A stretch of DNA of 64,000 nucleotides from Rhizobium sp. Q54 (GTDB taxonomy: Bacteria > Pseudomonadota > Alphaproteobacteria > Rhizobiales > Xanthobacteraceae): assembly GCA_945907045.1 (NCBI GenBank), contig CAMDSH010000001.1, positions 124,001 through 188,000 on the forward strand. Direction: 5' to 3'. How positions within the stretch are numbered: position 1 is the stretch's first letter; every line of letters starts with the position of its first letter. The position numbers and the translations under genes are program-made. Below are positions 8,567-16,694 of this stretch, in pieces. The notes below the pieces were generated by a model that saw only the letters and a list, made by a program, of their open reading frames with translations, did no database searches and had not been told where the DNA came from.

Positions 8567-9786
8567 ATCTCTCCGAAGAACAGAACATGATGCGGCAGTC
8601 GTGCCGCGATTTCGTCGATGATGTGGTGCTGCCCTTCATCCGCAAAAACTGGCAGCTGGAATGGAGCATGTCGCCCGGAGAGAGGCTGCCGCCCTCGATT
8701 TTGCAGGGCGCCGAAAAAGTCGGTATCCGCGCGCTCGGCGTGCCGGAGGAATTCGGCGGCATCGAGCTCGACAAGGCGGCGGAGGTTTCGACCTTCGCGC
8801 TGATCGCCGAGGAGATTGCGCGCGGCGATTCCGGGTTGGCCGACAAGCTGGTGCAGAACTGGAAAGTCTCGGTGCTGCTGCGGCAGTTTGCGCCGCGCCA
8901 CTTGCAGGAAAAATGGTTCAAGCGGCTGATCGAGGATCCGCAATTTCTGCTCGCGCATTGCCTGACCGAGCCGCGCGGCGCGTCCGACCGCTGGCTGCCC
9001 TACAACGTGCCGGAAGCCGCGATGCAGACCCGCGCGGTGAAGGACGGCAAGGAGTGGGTGATCAACGGCCGCAAGCAGTTCATCTCCAACGGCTACGACG
9101 CCGGACTTTATGTTGTGTATGCCAACACCAATCCGAAAGTAGGGATGCTACAGGGCACCTCGTCGTTTCTGGTGCCGCGCGACACCAAGGGCTTAACGGT
9201 CGCGCGCTGCAACGAGACGCTCGGCTGCCGCTTCATGAACAACGGCGAGCTGGTGTTCGAAGACATGCGCGTGCCGGAGGATCATCTGCTGGTCGAGAAC
9301 GACGCGCTTGGCAAGGCGGGAATTTATTTTCGTCCCGGCAAGATTATTCAAGCGGCGAAAAATCTCGGCGTCGGCGTGCGCTGCTTCGAGGTTGCGTCCG
9401 ACTACGTGCAGAATTACGTGCAGGGCGGGCGCATTCTCATCAAGCATCAGGCGGTGGCGCTGCGCATCGCGGACATGGCGACGCGGATCGAAGCGGTGCG
9501 CGCGCTCCTGCAGCGCGCCTCGCGCGCGGTCGACGACAATGCGCCGGATGCCGACACGCTGTGCAACATGGTCAAGGTGTTTGCGTCGGAGGAAATTCTC
9601 AAGGTCGCGCAGCATTGTCTTGAACTGCACGGCGGCAATGGCGTGATGCTGGATTTCGGCGTCGAGAAGCTGTTCCGCGACGCCGCCATCTTCCTGCACA
9701 TGGACGCGACGGTGGACATCTCGAAAATGAAGATTGTGAAGTCGATGTTCCCGCTGACGGCAGGAAAATACGCCGGGCCGGAATGA
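8563..9786 (+). CDS. acyl-CoA dehydrogenase family protein
   Basis: 407-residue FAD flavoprotein of the acyl-CoA dehydrogenase superfamily, oxidising an acyl-CoA to the enoyl-CoA with transfer of electrons to ETF. N-terminal helical domain begins MNLSEEQNMMRQSCRDFVDD; the mid domain carries LTEPRGASDRW and WVINGRKQFISNG; the C-terminal domain ends LHGGNGVMLDFGVEKLFRDA, the usual C-terminal FAD/dimer signature. The expected catalytic glutamate position cannot be fixed by eye. The start overlaps the end of the DUF559 frame, probably because the repeat-gene unit was inserted just upstream. Ends tail-to-tail with the EamA gene, 2 bases apart. Confidence 0.92.
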   Translation: MNLSEEQNMMRQSCRDFVDDVVLPFIRKNWQLEWSMSPGERLPPSILQGAEKVGIRALGVPEEFGGIELDKAAEVSTFALIAEEIARGDSGLADKLVQNWKVSVLLRQFAPRHLQEKWFKRLIEDPQFLLAHCLTEPRGASDRWLPYNVPEAAMQTRAVKDGKEWVINGRKQFISNGYDAGLYVVYANTNPKVGMLQGTSSFLVPRDTKGLTVARCNETLGCRFMNNGELVFEDMRVPEDHLLVENDALGKAGIYFRPGKIIQAAKNLGVGVRCFEVASDYVQNYVQGGRILIKHQAVALRIADMATRIEAVRALLQRASRAVDDNAPDADTLCNMVKVFASEEILKVAQHCLELHGGNGVMLDFGVEKLFRDAAIFLHMDATVDISKMKIVKSMFPLTAGKYAGPE

Positions 9787-9788
9787 CG

Positions 9789-10727
9789 CTATTGCTTTAG
9801 CGCAAAGCGGAAGCCGACGAACACGATTCCCAAGCCGACAAGCTGCGGCAGGCTGGGAACGATGCCGAGCGCGAGATAGCCGATGATCAGCGCGAAACCC
9901 GGAACCAGAGCGGGGAAACTCGCCGCGCGTCCGGCGCCGAGCAGGATCACCGCGCGGGTGTAAAGATAAATCGGCAGCGCGCCCGCGAGCAGGCCTTGCA
10001 CAAGAATCTGCAAAATATTTTCCATCAGGCCGAGCCGCAGCACCGTCTCGAGGCCATTAAAAAAATAATACAGCGGCGCGAAGATCATCACCGACAGCGC
10101 GCCGACCACAATCGCAGCATGCGTTCCGGCCACGCGCCACTGCCGCAACAGCGTTCCGAAAATCGCCCAGAAAATTCCGGCGGTGGCGAACAGCAGATCG
10201 CCGCCGACGCCGTGTACGCCGATGGTCGCGAGCGACTCAACGCCGAACACGATCAGTCCGCAGACGATGGCGATGGCGCCGATCGAGCGGCGCGCGGTCA
10301 GCTTCTCGTGCAGCACCAGCGTGGCGAGGATCAGTCCGAACAAAGCCGCGCAGGCCGGCTGGATGGTGGTGCCGTGCCCGAGCGGCACCAGAATGAAACC
10401 GGTGTAGGCGAGCATGGCCTGACCTGGACCGGAGAGAACCGAAAGCACCAGCCCGCGCCACCAGCCCATGCCGCCGAGATCGATAAGCCCCCGCTGCATC
10501 ACGATGGGGAGCATCAGCATTCCGGTCCAGAAGAAGCGATGAAAGGCGAGGTCCGCTGGAGAGAACCCCACCTCGACGCCGTGCTTGGCCGCGACGAAGC
10601 CGGCGGCCCATCCCAGCGAAGCGCCCGCGCCGCAGAGCGAGCCGATCAGAATGGCCGAGGAAGCTGGCTTGGGCTGTTTTGGCAAAAGGGTTGGGCTGCC
10701 ATGCAAGGCAATGGGTGACGGGAACAC
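9789..10727 (-). CDS. EamA-family (DMT) transporter
   Basis: About 312 residues, ten hydrophobic segments in two EamA repeats: first from ILIGSLCGAGASLGWAAGFV to about LVLHEKLTARRSIGAIAIV, second ending LVPGFALIIGYLALGIVPSL. The motif of a loop Glu followed by basic residues (LHEKLTARR) is the typical end-of-repeat signature of drug/metabolite exporters. No ATG is available near the expected start; GTG 10727 is chosen because it leaves a short leader before the first helix, but TTG starts downstream are possible. The frame remains open far upstream across the opposite-strand gene, which is a shadow. It is divergent from the cleavage enzyme at 10794. Confidence 0.82.
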   Translation of the reverse strand: MFPSPIALHGSPTLLPKQPKPASSAILIGSLCGAGASLGWAAGFVAAKHGVEVGFSPADLAFHRFFWTGMLMLPIVMQRGLIDLGGMGWWRGLVLSVLSGPGQAMLAYTGFILVPLGHGTTIQPACAALFGLILATLVLHEKLTARRSIGAIAIVCGLIVFGVESLATIGVHGVGGDLLFATAGIFWAIFGTLLRQWRVAGTHAAIVVGALSVMIFAPLYYFFNGLETVLRLGLMENILQILVQGLLAGALPIYLYTRAVILLGAGRAASFPALVPGFALIIGYLALGIVPSLPQLVGLGIVFVGFRFALKQ

Positions 10728-10793
10728 GGCTGATACTCTAGGATCGCCGTTGGGTCCATTCGCAGAAGTGCATTCCGGGGAGCACGCTTTCTC

Positions 10794-11729
10794 ATGGCGA
10801 AGTCGCGTAAAGTCATCATCACCTGCGCCGTCACCGGCGCTATCCACACGCCGTCGATGTCGCCGCACCTGCCCATCACGCCGCAGCAGATCGCCGATGC
10901 GGCGCTCGGCGCAGCCGAGGCCGGCGCGGCTGTCGTGCACTTGCACGCGCGCAATCCGAAGGACGGCCGCCCGGATCAGACTCCGGAAGCGTTTCTCCCC
11001 TTCGTCAAAGTCATCAAGCAGGCCTCGAACGTCGTCATCAACCTGACCACCGGCGGCGCGCCGACCATGCTGGTGGAGGAGCGCGTGCGCCCCGCCGCGA
11101 CGCTCAAGCCGGAGGTCGCCTCGCTCAACATGGGCACCATGAACTTCGGGCTCTATCCGATGATCCCGCGCTACAAGGGCAAGTTCAAATACGACTGGGA
11201 GGAGCCGTATCTCGAAGGGTCGAAGAAGGGGATGTTCAAGAACACCTTCGCCGATATCGAATACATCCTCACGACCTGCGCGAAGAACAACACCCGCTTC
11301 GAGATCGAGTGCTACGACATCGGCCATCTGTACACGCTGCGGCACTTCCTCGACCGCGGCCTGGTGAAGCCGCCGCTGTTCATCCAGTCCGTGTTCGGCA
11401 TCCTTGGCGGCATCGGCGCGCATGCGGAAGATGTGATGCAAATGAGGCGAACCGCCGACCGTCTGTTCGGCGACCAATATCACTGGTCGGTGCTGGGGGC
11501 CGGCGCCAATCAGATGCGCGTTGCGGCCATGGCGGCCTCGATGGGCGGCAACGTTCGCGTCGGGCTTGAGGATTCGCTCTGGATCGGGCCCGGCAAGCTC
11601 GCCGAATCCAACGCCCAGCAGGTGACGACCGTTCGCAAGATCATCGAGGGCATCGGCCTCGAAATCGCCTCGCCCGACGAAGCGCGCGAAATCCTCTCGC
11701 TCAAGGGCGGAGACAAGGTCGCGTTCTGA
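10794..11729 (+). CDS. beta-keto acid cleavage enzyme (BKACE, DUF849 family)
   Basis: 311-residue TIM-barrel enzyme of the BKACE family, which condenses a beta-keto acid with acetyl-CoA to give acetoacetate and a new acyl-CoA, using a zinc ion. Visible: VIITCAVTGA at the first strand, VVHLHARNP with the zinc histidines, NLTTGGAP, ECYDIGHL, and VGLEDSLW with the conserved glutamate near the end. Family members work in carnitine, lysine and other catabolic routes; the keto acid cannot be deduced here. ATG 10794 gives MAKSRKVIITC. Divergent from the EamA transporter and followed 85 bases later by the antiporter. Confidence 0.93.
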   Translation: MAKSRKVIITCAVTGAIHTPSMSPHLPITPQQIADAALGAAEAGAAVVHLHARNPKDGRPDQTPEAFLPFVKVIKQASNVVINLTTGGAPTMLVEERVRPAATLKPEVASLNMGTMNFGLYPMIPRYKGKFKYDWEEPYLEGSKKGMFKNTFADIEYILTTCAKNNTRFEIECYDIGHLYTLRHFLDRGLVKPPLFIQSVFGILGGIGAHAEDVMQMRRTADRLFGDQYHWSVLGAGANQMRVAAMAASMGGNVRVGLEDSLWIGPGKLAESNAQQVTTVRKIIEGIGLEIASPDEAREILSLKGGDKVAF

Positions 11730-11814
11730 TCGATTTCTTGCCGCCTGTGACTGATTTTCCGTTGCTCTTGGCGGCGTGAAACCTTTCTATGGGGCTGGAG
11801 GATTCTTCTGGTCC

Positions 11815-13629
11815 ATGGATTCGCTCGACACCGTCAGCATTGCGATCCTGCTCGGCAGCGTGCTGGTGCTTGCCGGCATCATGTCGAGCCTGGTCGCGCT
11901 GCGCTTCGGCGCGCCATTGCTGCTGGTGTTCTTGATCGTCGGCATGCTGGCGGGCGAGGGCGGGCCGGGCGGCCTCAAGTTCGACGACGTGCGCACGACC
12001 TATATCGTCGGCTCGATCGCGCTGGCGCTCATTTTGTTCGACGGCGGCCTGCGCACCAAGCTGCAGACGTTTCGCAGCGTGCTGGCCCCGGCGAGCGTGC
12101 TGGCGACGTTCGGCGTGCTGCTGACCGCGGCCATCACCGCGCCGGTTGCCGTATTCTTGCTCAATATAGGCTGGATCGAGGGTTTGCTGGTCGGCGCGGT
12201 CGTCGCCTCGACCGACGCGGCGGCGGTGTTCTTTCTCATTCACGCCGGCGGCCTGCGCCTGCGGCCCCGCCTCGGCGCCACGCTGGAGGTTGAATCCGGC
12301 GGCAACGATCCGTTCGCGATCTTCATGACCATCGTGCTGGTCGAGGTGTTGCTGGTCGGCGCGCCGTCGTGGAGTTCGCTGCTGGTGGCGCTGGCGGTGA
12401 AAACATTGCTCGGCACGCTCATCGGCATCGCCGGCGGCGGGCTGGTGGTGTGGGTGCTCAACCGGCTCGGCCTCGCGCAGGGCCTGCACGCGCCGTTCGT
12501 CGCCGTGAGCGCGCTGGTGATATTCGCCTTTAGCGAGTCCGTTCACGCCTCGGGGTTCCTCGCGGTCTATCTCGCCGGGCTGGTGGTGGGAAACCGGCCG
12601 ACGCGCGCGCACAACTCGGTGGTTGTTTTTCTCGATGCGGTGACGTGGCTGGCGCAGATCGCGATGTTCGTGCTGCTCGGCCTGCTGGTCTGGCCGGGAC
12701 GGCTGCTGAGCAGCCTTCTGCCCGCGCTGGTGGTGGCTGCCGCTCTGATGGTGATCGCGCGGCCGGTCTCGGTATTCCTGTGCCTGTGGCCGTTCCGTTT
12801 TTCGTTGCGCGAAAAAGCTTTTATCTCATGGGTTGGATTGCGCGGCGCGGTCGGCATCTTCCTTGCCTCGGTTCCGTTGCTGGTCGGCTTGCCGAAAGCC
12901 CATCTCTATTTCGACGTCGCCTTCGTCGTGGTGCTGGTCTCGCTGCTGGTGCAGGGCTGGACGATTTCGCCCGCCGCGCGCTGGCTTGGCGTTGCGCTGC
13001 CGCGCACCGATCCGCGCCCGCCACGGCGCATCGAACTGGATTTGCCCGGCCAGCTTGAGCAGGAACTGGTCGGCTACGCCGTTCCCGCCAACAGTCCCTA
13101 TTTGCGCCGCCGCCTGATCCCGTCATGGGCGAAGCCGACGCTGGTGGTGCGCGACCAGCGCATTCTGACACCGGAGGAAGCGAAGGACGTGCGCGAAGGC
13201 GACCACTTTTATCTGCTGGCGCCGCCGGAGCGTGCGCAGGCGCTCGACAGGTTCTTCGTCAACATGCCGCCCTCCGCCGCGCCCGATCCGCACCTGCTCG
13301 GCGACTTCTTCGTGCAGGGCGATGCCACGCTTGGGGCGCTGGCGGAAATCTACGATCTGCAGATCGCGCCCGACCATGCCGGTATTTCATTGGCCGATCA
13401 TTTCGCGGGCGAACTCGGCCGCGCGGCGAAAGCGGGCGACATCGTGCAACTGGGGCCGATCGCGTTGCTGGCGCACAAGGTGGCGAAGGGCCGCGTCACG
13501 ATGATCGGCTTGCGGCTCGCCGAGCCCGAGCCGGAAACGCCGAAGACACCGCAAATGCGGGCGCTGGCGCTGCTGCGCCGCGCGAAGAAAATAATACGGA
13601 AGGCGTTCGGTCTAGATCGAGCGGCGTGA
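11815..13629 (+). CDS. potassium/proton antiporter, NhaP2/CvrA-type
   Basis: 604-residue cation/proton antiporter of the CPA1 group with a C-terminal cytoplasmic part. About 12 membrane helices occupy residues 1-400, with LFDGGLRTKL, VASTDAAAVFFL (the paired acidic transport-site helix) and ESGGNDPFAIFM. From about 415 a TrkA-C/CorC-HlyC-type regulatory region follows (PYLRRRLIPSWAKPTLVVRD and DHFYLLAPPERAQALDRFF). This architecture is that of NhaP2/CvrA proteins that export potassium. ATG 11815 is chosen over an upstream GTG at 11776 because GGAGGA lies about 12 bases before it. The gene end overlaps the convergent DUF6580 gene by 18 bases. Confidence 0.92.
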   Translation: MDSLDTVSIAILLGSVLVLAGIMSSLVALRFGAPLLLVFLIVGMLAGEGGPGGLKFDDVRTTYIVGSIALALILFDGGLRTKLQTFRSVLAPASVLATFGVLLTAAITAPVAVFLLNIGWIEGLLVGAVVASTDAAAVFFLIHAGGLRLRPRLGATLEVESGGNDPFAIFMTIVLVEVLLVGAPSWSSLLVALAVKTLLGTLIGIAGGGLVVWVLNRLGLAQGLHAPFVAVSALVIFAFSESVHASGFLAVYLAGLVVGNRPTRAHNSVVVFLDAVTWLAQIAMFVLLGLLVWPGRLLSSLLPALVVAAALMVIARPVSVFLCLWPFRFSLREKAFISWVGLRGAVGIFLASVPLLVGLPKAHLYFDVAFVVVLVSLLVQGWTISPAARWLGVALPRTDPRPPRRIELDLPGQLEQELVGYAVPANSPYLRRRLIPSWAKPTLVVRDQRILTPEEAKDVREGDHFYLLAPPERAQALDRFFVNMPPSAAPDPHLLGDFFVQGDATLGALAEIYDLQIAPDHAGISLADHFAGELGRAAKAGDIVQLGPIALLAHKVAKGRVTMIGLRLAEPEPETPKTPQMRALALLRRAKKIIRKAFGLDRAA

Positions 13630-14172
13630 ATAGGCCGGCAGCATGCGCACCAGCCATGCAGCACCGAACAGGATCACGACCCAGAACAAATCGCCTGCGA
13701 TGGCATTCTGCAGGAACGGCAGCGCCAGCACGTAGCATTTGATCAGGCCGTCGAGATCGTGCGTGTACATGCCGCTGAACGCCCAGACGGCGAAGTTCGT
13801 GGTGGCGAAGAAGATCAACGAGCACACCAGCGCGATCGGAATGAACATGCCCGCCGCGCGGAACTGCTTCGGCAGGAACGCCACCAGGGCTGGCAGCGAG
13901 ACCGAGACGTAGATCACCGCCGTCATCCGCCAGTCGTTGAAACCGAGCACAGCGTCGCTGATGAACATCGCGGCAAGCGGAACGATCAGCGCCAAAGTGC
14001 GCCAGCGCAAAACGGTGCCGGCGAACAGCGCGCTGGCGGCAATCGGCATGAACCCCGGCGCGTGCGGCAGGATGCGCGCGAGCACATCGAAGGCAACGAG
14101 CGCTGCGATCAGCAGCAGATCGTTGCGCAGGCTGGCGGGAGTGCGGGGCTCATCCGATGGCGTCGAAAACAT
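13612..14172 (-). CDS. small multi-pass membrane protein (DUF6580-like)
   Basis: 186 residues, about five hydrophobic segments: LLLIAALVAFDVLARILPH, FMPIAASALFAGTVL, LALIVPLAAMFISDAVLGF, a segment near MFIPIALVCSLIFFAT, and a last one around FWVVILFGAAWLV. The ordered P...FMPIAA.ALFAG pattern with an acidic residue in the third segment is what I associate with the DUF6580 family of ECF-S-component-like membrane proteins. Its 3' end overlaps the antiporter gene by 18 bases tail-to-tail, and a BtuF-like gene lies upstream on the same strand 107 bases away, so the two may share a cofactor-uptake role; this is inference. Confidence 0.75.
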   Translation of the reverse strand: MFSTPSDEPRTPASLRNDLLLIAALVAFDVLARILPHAPGFMPIAASALFAGTVLRWRTLALIVPLAAMFISDAVLGFNDWRMTAVIYVSVSLPALVAFLPKQFRAAGMFIPIALVCSLIFFATTNFAVWAFSGMYTHDLDGLIKCYVLALPFLQNAIAGDLFWVVILFGAAWLVRMLPAYSRRSI

Positions 14173-14279
14173 TGCGGGCCGTCCTCAAGTTCGAAATTCA
14201 AGAATGATAATAGCACATCTATCGTCCGCACTCGAACATTACCAGAGGCGGCATTAGCCCTTTGTTTAATGCGCTTAAT

Positions 14280-15086
14280 TTAAAGCGCTTGCGGCGGGCG
14301 GTTTCCGGCCCATTCGGCGACGATGCTTGCGAGCGCATCGAGCCCATCGGTGAGCGCGGCGGGGCCCGGCTGCAAAATCAACGGCGATTTGATCTCGCGC
14401 AGCCACCCCGTAGCGACCGCAGGCACATCGGCAAAGCCCGAGCGCGCGCGCACTTTATCGGCGGCGAATCTCTTGCCACACCAGGAGCCGACGATGATGT
14501 CGGGCTTGGCCGCGATCACCTGCGCGCCGGAGACGATTCGGTCTTTCGCGTTTTTGCGTACAGCCAGCTCGGGGAACACCTCGATGCCGCCGGCGGCTTC
14601 GATCAGCTCCGACACCCAGCCGATGCCGGAAATCATCGGCTCGTCCCATTCCTCGAAATAAACGCGCGGGCGGCGCGGCAGGCTTTCCGCGCGCAAACGC
14701 GTTGCGTCGAGTTTTTGCATGAGCGAGGTGGCAAGTGCTTCCGCCTTCTCCGCCGCGCCGACCAGTGCGCCAAGCGTGCGGATCATGTCGAAAATTCCGG
14801 CGACGTCGCGCTGGTTGAAGGCATGCACCGCGACGTTGGCGCGGATGAGTTCGGCGGCGAGATCGGCCTGCAGATCGGAAAACGTGAGGACGAGATCGGG
14901 TTCGAGCGCGAGGATTTTCGGCAGGTCGGCGGTGATGAACGCCGAGACGCGCGGCTTTTCTTTGCGCACGCGCGCGGGCCGCACCGCGTAGCCGGACACG
15001 CCAACGATGCGCCGCTCCTCGCCGAGGAGATAAAGCGTCTCCACGGTTTCCTCGGTGAGGCAAACGATTCGCTCGGGCGGGAACAT
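14280..15086 (-). CDS. BtuF-like ABC-type substrate-binding protein without visible signal peptide
   Basis: 268 residues with the two-lobe, helix-backbone fold of BtuF/FhuD-type binding proteins: ERIVCLTEETVETLYLLGEE at the start (the usual P.RIVSL.P..TE.L..LG pattern), PKILALEPDLVLTFSDLQAD, and PDIIVGSWCGKRF. Unusually the sequence begins straight at the mature domain (MFPPERIVCL) with no hydrophobic leader, so it would stay in the cytoplasm unless a start upstream was missed; repeat B1 occupies that upstream DNA. Substrate could be a corrinoid or another metal chelate. The molybdate transporter genes lie upstream on the same strand. Confidence 0.83.
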   Translation of the reverse strand: MFPPERIVCLTEETVETLYLLGEERRIVGVSGYAVRPARVRKEKPRVSAFITADLPKILALEPDLVLTFSDLQADLAAELIRANVAVHAFNQRDVAGIFDMIRTLGALVGAAEKAEALATSLMQKLDATRLRAESLPRRPRVYFEEWDEPMISGIGWVSELIEAAGGIEVFPELAVRKNAKDRIVSGAQVIAAKPDIIVGSWCGKRFAADKVRARSGFADVPAVATGWLREIKSPLILQPGPAALTDGLDALASIVAEWAGNRPPQAL

Positions 15087-15103
15087 GGAAGCATGATCCG
15101 TGT

Positions 15104-15173
15104 CCGCTCATTCCCGCGCAAGCGGGAATCCAGGGATGAGCGCTGGGTCGCCGCTTTCGCGGGGACGAGCGGA
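15104..15173. repeat. family B palindromic repeat, copy B1
   Basis: Begins CCGCTCATTCCCGCG and ends CGGGGACGAGCGG. It contains two hairpins, TTCCCGC-GCAA-GCGGGAA and a CCGC-TTTC-GCGG hairpin, inside imperfect terminal inverted repeats CCGCTC/GAGCGG. It lies 6 bases downstream of the modC stop and just upstream of the BtuF-like start. Confidence 0.8.
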
Positions 15174-15179
15174 TGATGG

Positions 15180-15845
15180 CTAGGCGCTGAGCAACTCCAA
15201 CCCGCCCGTCGCTGTGATGCGGCCTGCATCCATCCGCACGATACGCGTCGCGATGCGTTTCACCTCGTCGGCCTGATGGCTGACGTAGACGATCGGCATC
15301 TTGGCTTCGTCGCGCAGCCGTTCGAAATAGGGCAGGATTTCCGCCTTGCGGGTGGCATCAAGCGCGGCGAGCGGCTCGTCGAGCAGCAGCAGGCGCGGGC
15401 GCATCAGCAGCGCGCGGCCGAGCGCGACACGCTGGCGTTCGCCGCCGGAGAGTTTGCCGGGCCGCCGTGCGAGCAGCGGGCCGATATCGAGCATCTCGAC
15501 GATGCGCGCGGTTTCGGCCGGATTGTGCGCGAGGCCGCGCATCCGGCGCCCGTAATCGAGATTGCGCGCCACCGTCATGTGCGGGAACAGCCGGCCTTCC
15601 TGGAACACGTAGCCGATGCCGCGTTTGTGCGCGGCAAGATTGATGCGCATCTTGTTGTCGAACAGCACTTCGTCGCCGAGCACGATGCGTCCGCGATCCG
15701 GCTTGATGAGCCCGGCAATCAGATTGACGATCGTGGTCTTTCCCGCGCCGGACGGACCGAACAGAGCGGTGGCGCCACTCTCGCTCGCGAACAGCGCGCT
15801 GAGGGAAAAGCCGCCGAGATTTTTTTCGACGTCGACCAGCAGCAT
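15180..15845 (-). CDS. modC: molybdate ABC transporter ATP-binding protein ModC (no TOBE domain)
   Basis: 221-residue ATPase of the molybdate importer. Walker A GPSGAGKT, signature LSGGERQR, Walker B LLLLDEPLAALD and switch histidine in YVSHQADE are intact. E. coli ModC is about 350 residues with a C-terminal molybdate-binding TOBE/Mop domain; here the protein stops right after the ATPase domain (TATGGLELLSA). Shorter ModC forms do exist in alphaproteobacteria, so this need not be a truncation, but repeat B1 begins 6 bases after the stop. ATG 15845 is one base from the modB stop; the longer upstream frame overlaps modB and is rejected. Confidence 0.92.
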   Translation of the reverse strand: MLLVDVEKNLGGFSLSALFASESGATALFGPSGAGKTTIVNLIAGLIKPDRGRIVLGDEVLFDNKMRINLAAHKRGIGYVFQEGRLFPHMTVARNLDYGRRMRGLAHNPAETARIVEMLDIGPLLARRPGKLSGGERQRVALGRALLMRPRLLLLDEPLAALDATRKAEILPYFERLRDEAKMPIVYVSHQADEVKRIATRIVRMDAGRITATGGLELLSA

Positions 15846-15846
15846 A

Positions 15847-16542
15847 TTATTCCCCGTGCAACCGCGTACCGGCGCGGCGCGACAGCCACTCCGACAACAC
15901 CAGCGCCACCAGCGCGATGACAATGGCGATGATGACGAGTCTTCCTGCGGCGGCGTCTCCGCCGGGAATTTGCGTGAAGGTGTAGATCGCCGCGGAGATT
16001 GTTTGCGTCTCGCCCGGAATGTTGGAGACGAACGTGATCGTCGCGCCGAATTCGCCGAGCGCCTTGGCGAAGCACAGCACCATGCCCGCGATCAGGCCGG
16101 GCAACGCGAGCGGCAGGCTTATGGTGAGAAACACCCACAGCCGGTTGGCGCCCAGCGTGGATGCGGCGTCCTCCAGCTTGCGGTCGATGGCCTCGAACGA
16201 CAGGCGCAGCGGCCTCACCAGCAAAGGGAACGCCATCACCGCGCAGGCGAGCGCCGCGCCGGTCCAGCGGAACGCCAGTACGATGCCGAAGGTGCGCTCA
16301 AGAAATGCGCCGATAATCCCTTTTCGCCCGAACGCAATCAGCAGTAGATAGCCGGTCACCACCGGCGGCAGCACCAGCGGCAAATGTACGAGGCCGTCGA
16401 GCAGTGCCTTGCCCCAGAAATTCTTGCGCGCCAGCAGCCACGCCACCAGCAGCCCCAGCGGCAACGCCCCGAGCGTCGCCACCAGCGCGATGCGCAGCGA
16501 CAGCGTAATCGCGGTCCACTCGTCAGGGGTGAGCTCAAGCAT
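15847..16542 (-). CDS. modB: molybdate ABC transporter permease ModB
   Basis: 231-residue inner-membrane permease with about five or six helices. The EAA-loop motif is seen as EDAASTLGANRLWVFLTISL and the later segment AKALGEFGATITFVSNIPGE is strongly ModB-like. ATG 16542 (MLELTPDEW) is chosen; a GTG 18 bases upstream at 16560 falls into repeat A3 and is less likely. Followed one base after its stop by modC; preceded by modA with a pair of family A repeats between them, which may uncouple binding-protein and permease expression. Confidence 0.93.
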   Translation of the reverse strand: MLELTPDEWTAITLSLRIALVATLGALPLGLLVAWLLARKNFWGKALLDGLVHLPLVLPPVVTGYLLLIAFGRKGIIGAFLERTFGIVLAFRWTGAALACAVMAFPLLVRPLRLSFEAIDRKLEDAASTLGANRLWVFLTISLPLALPGLIAGMVLCFAKALGEFGATITFVSNIPGETQTISAAIYTFTQIPGGDAAAGRLVIIAIVIALVALVLSEWLSRRAGTRLHGE

Positions 16543-16558
16543 GACGATGCTTTTTCTC

Positions 16559-16679
16559 ACCCTCCCCTGGAGGGGGAGGGTCGGCGCAATCTGCGCCGGG
16601 GTGGGGTGTCTTGCAGAGGATGAAGATCACCCCCACCCGCCGCGCTTCGCTCGGCGACCTCCCTCTCCAGGGGGAGGTG
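16559..16679. repeat. inverted pair of family A repeats (A3/A4) between modA and modB
   Basis: A3 (16559-16608) reads CCCTCCCC-TGGA-GGGGGAGGG then TCGGCGCA-ATC-TGCGCCG and GGGGTGGGG. After a spacer of about 20 bases, A4 (16629-16679) runs the other way, starting CACCCCCACCC and ending CCTCCCTCTCCAGGGGGAGG. The head-to-head arrangement is the same as in polA and hrpB. Confidence 0.85.
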
Positions 16680-16694
16680 AAGGAAGGAAACTTT

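Noticed and set aside
10728-11483. Upstream continuation of the EamA frame, giving 564 residues
   Set aside because: The extra part lies opposite the BKACE gene and has shadow composition; the family length is about 300.
14173-14279. Cobalamin riboswitch for the BtuF-like and DUF6580 genes
   Set aside because: No B12-box-like sequence in the region and it is too short.
16543-16560. GTG start of modB at 16560
   Set aside because: It lies within repeat A3; ATG 16542 is sufficient and fits the family.
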